A stretch of 64,000 nt of DNA from positions 496,001 through 560,000 of the forward strand of contig NZ_SJSK01000002.1 in assembly GCF_004331645.1 (NCBI RefSeq). The letters run 5' to 3'. The first letter of the stretch is position 1. Every line of letters starts with the position of its first letter. Position numbers and translations under genes: made by a program. Of the stretch, positions 62,421 to 64,000 are shown piece after piece. The DNA comes from Pedobacter frigiditerrae (GTDB lineage: Bacteria; Bacteroidota; Bacteroidia; Sphingobacteriales; Sphingobacteriaceae). The notes beneath the pieces were generated by a model, which was not told where the DNA came from, did not search any database, and was given only the letters and a program-made list of their open reading frames with translations.

Positions 62421-63257
62421 TTACCTAATTTTATGTGCTTTATCCAACTTGCGATGACAAAGTGATGCTATAGTCATAATTTCTAATGCGTCCTGTTCAG
62501 TCATTATCCAATTGGTTTTGGGCACATGAGCGGTAGTATTTCTAAACATCCCGAAAAATCCAATCAAGAGATTTGAAAAACCTTTATGTTCACTAATATC
62601 TGTTTCATCCGTGAAGTTATTGATTATAAGAATTGGTTCTTTTGAGGAAAATGCCTCAGAAACTAGTGCCGCACCATCAATTTTTAAATCTGACAAGTAT
62701 CTTAGCCTATCAGCAACTCCCTTTGTGGTTTCAAATACCGCATGAAAATAATTGTCCATTAAAAGCTCAGGCTTGCAATATTTGAAAATGTCTGTGTGTA
62801 CATTGCGTTGTTCAAGCTTATGCATCAAAGTATTTGCCCTAGTTTGCGCATCACTTATTGTTTTTGATGCAGTTTTATTTCTAAATACTCCATCTATTCC
62901 ATATTCAAGACCTATAAAAGAAAGTGGTTCATTAATCGAGGCTACAATTGAAGAAAAGTAGTTATCTCCATAAATTACGAAACGAGCTGGATGGATAGCT
63001 GTCTGGATAAATTTCAGAATGTCGTTCGAGTTTTTGGCATAAAATTGTTTTTGATCTAACGCATTCACCAGACGTTTCCATTTGGTTATATCTGGTGTAG
63101 GGTTATCAATTTTACAATCATTGAGATATTTATTAATGTCGGTCCCAGATAAGCCTTCGCTTATATTCCCTATTGCCCTACATACAGCCTCCAATACATT
63201 TGGAGGAATTTTATCAAACGCTTTTCCCATTAATTTTATAAGTGTTATTAATTTCAC
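62421..63257 (-). CDS. TIGR02391/Ymh-like protein with HEPN RX4H motif
   Basis: The 278-residue protein has an N-terminal helical part and a C-terminal domain with YFHAVFETTKGVADRLRYLSD, GAALVSEAFSSKEPILIINNF, and GFFGMFRNTTAHVPKTNW, typical of the TIGR02391 (Ymh) family. R239 and H244 give RX4H, placing it in the HEPN superfamily. Such proteins recur in defence islands as putative abortive-infection effectors. ATG at 63257 is used; ATG at 63230 is a possible alternative start. Confidence 0.75.
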   Translation of the reverse strand: MKLITLIKLMGKAFDKIPPNVLEAVCRAIGNISEGLSGTDINKYLNDCKIDNPTPDITKWKRLVNALDQKQFYAKNSNDILKFIQTAIHPARFVIYGDNYFSSIVASINEPLSFIGLEYGIDGVFRNKTASKTISDAQTRANTLMHKLEQRNVHTDIFKYCKPELLMDNYFHAVFETTKGVADRLRYLSDLKIDGAALVSEAFSSKEPILIINNFTDETDISEHKGFSNLLIGFFGMFRNTTAHVPKTNWIMTEQDALEIMTIASLCHRKLDKAHKIR

Positions 63258-63314
63258 CTAATATATCACAAAACAAACTTATTAGAACATTAAAAGCACT
63301 TAAGGCGCTGACAA

Positions 63315-63353
63315 AAAAATGCCCTCTCCATTGACTATGAAGTGGGCATTTTT
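63315..63353 (-). terminator. Terminator of the DUF932 gene
   Basis: AAAAATGCCC (63315-63324) pairs with GGGCATTTTT (63344-63353). On the reverse strand it ends in TTTTTTT, just after the DUF932 stop at 63367. Confidence 0.88.
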
Positions 63354-63366
63354 ATTTAGGATTTAC

Positions 63367-64000
63367 TCAATTAAGCGCCTCTACGCCAGTTTTAGCAAAA
63401 TTACTGCACAAATCAAATGCGGTCTGGCTTCTCTGCAAACCTGCTCCGTACATAATAGATTTAAACTTGCTTTCTTCATCCTTGTAATTACGCACATTCT
63501 GGAAGTAACCCGTGACCGCATTATATGCCCCAAACAAAGTGCCTTTAGTTGTGGCTTCCTGTTGGGTAGGATTTGTTAAAGCATATTCCATTACGCTACT
63601 TACCATGTTATTGTAGGCACTTGAAAATTCATCCTGTTTACCAATTTTTAGATTAGCTAACGTTTCCTTGTTAGGTGCCACTGAGAGCTGAACCAAACGT
63701 TTTACCGCCCTATCGGTAATCTTAACCTTAGACCATTGGTTAAAAACCTCCTCCAATTCATTTGCTAATTGGTTGGTAATCCCCAAAAGTTTATTTGCCT
63801 GTTTTAACCTTTCCTGTGCGGTTGCGGTGTGGCGTATCTTAATGCAATTAGTATGGTTTTTCAATGCTGCATTTAAGGTATTTTGGCAACAAACACGAAC
63901 AGGCGTGAAAGATGCCATAATGCTCCCAAAACCATCGTGTGAAGATGTAAGAAAAAGATATTTCTCAATACAATCGTTTCTGCCAACACGGATAAAATCG
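63367..64000 (-). CDS. DUF932 domain protein, C-terminal part (runs off the window)
   Basis: The frame is open to the window edge: DFIRVGRNDCIEKYLFLTSSHDGFGSIM precedes ASFTPVRVCCQNTLNAAL. This is the phage/plasmid-type DUF932 (TIGR03299-like) family, with HTATAQERLKQANKLLGI and LFGAYNAVTGYFQNVRNYKDEE following. The internal ATG at 63918 is not the start. Such genes travel on plasmids and integrative elements, which supports the island being mobile or plasmid-derived. The role is unknown. Confidence 0.8.
   Translation of the reverse strand, partial: DFIRVGRNDCIEKYLFLTSSHDGFGSIMASFTPVRVCCQNTLNAALKNHTNCIKIRHTATAQERLKQANKLLGITNQLANELEEVFNQWSKVKITDRAVKRLVQLSVAPNKETLANLKIGKQDEFSSAYNNMVSSVMEYALTNPTQQEATTKGTLFGAYNAVTGYFQNVRNYKDEESKFKSIMYGAGLQRSQTAFDLCSNFAKTGVEALN

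Overview
The window looks like chromosomal DNA from a low-GC Bacteroidetes of the family Sphingobacteriaceae, most like Pedobacter. The clues are a type IX secretion cargo with a type B gliding-motility C-terminal domain beside a PorP/SprF gene, a fused MurF-Alr, DUF4173 and DUF502 membrane proteins, promoters of the form TTTG-N19-TAnnTTTG, few Shine-Dalgarno sequences, and many short-period or REP-like repeats between genes. No tRNA, rRNA, CRISPR array, insertion sequence or integrase was seen. The genus is inferred from protein style, not from a database search.

Layout. 1-4.2 kb: the end of an ATP-grasp-like gene, a LolD-type ABC ATPase, and a small module of membrane proteins with a winged-helix regulator; two nearly identical palindromes precede its two transcription units. 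4.4-13.2 kb: a ROK-family repressor divergent from a four-gene catabolic operon (three Gfo/Idh/MocA oxidoreductases and a giant HEAT-repeat protein with two DUF1080 domains), which fits oxidation of glycosides to 3-keto sugars followed by cleavage. 13.6-31 kb: sucC followed by three hairpins, a GAF histidine kinase, asnS, a GltB-like FMN protein, a Sua5/YrdC protein, the type IX cargo with its SprF-like partner, nhaA overlapping a GH2 glycosidase, and a SnoaL-like protein. 31-41 kb: a rhomboid protease with a duplicated extramembrane domain, the operon trpD-trpF-trpB-trpA read leftward, and a tricorn/S41 protease. In front of trpD lies a complete tryptophan attenuator: a 17-codon leader peptide with three consecutive Trp codons, a pause hairpin, and an intrinsic terminator 7 bases before the trpD start. 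41-52.4 kb: a Kir-type K+ channel, a lipoprotein, a recR-phosphodiesterase-SDR-esterase run, a sodium/solute symporter, a LOG protein, DUF502 and murF-alr.

53-64 kb is a defence island. It begins with a two-gene nuclease/Ski2-like helicase pair of Hachiman (HamA-HamB) type. Two proteins with HEPN-like RX4H motifs follow, then two overlapping reverse transcriptase genes that match the two-RT architecture of defence system DRT3. A third RX4H protein (TIGR02391/Ymh type) and the C-terminal part of a phage/plasmid-type DUF932 protein close the window. Immediately downstream of the second RT gene, on the same strand, is a non-coding segment with a GNRA-capped hairpin, an 8-bp closing stem, a T-tract, and a CACACAC run beside the hairpin. 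I propose it as the RNA partner of the RT pair. This and the trp attenuator are the most interesting items in the window.

Limits: all family calls rest on reading motifs and length. No alignment, folding or database search was run.
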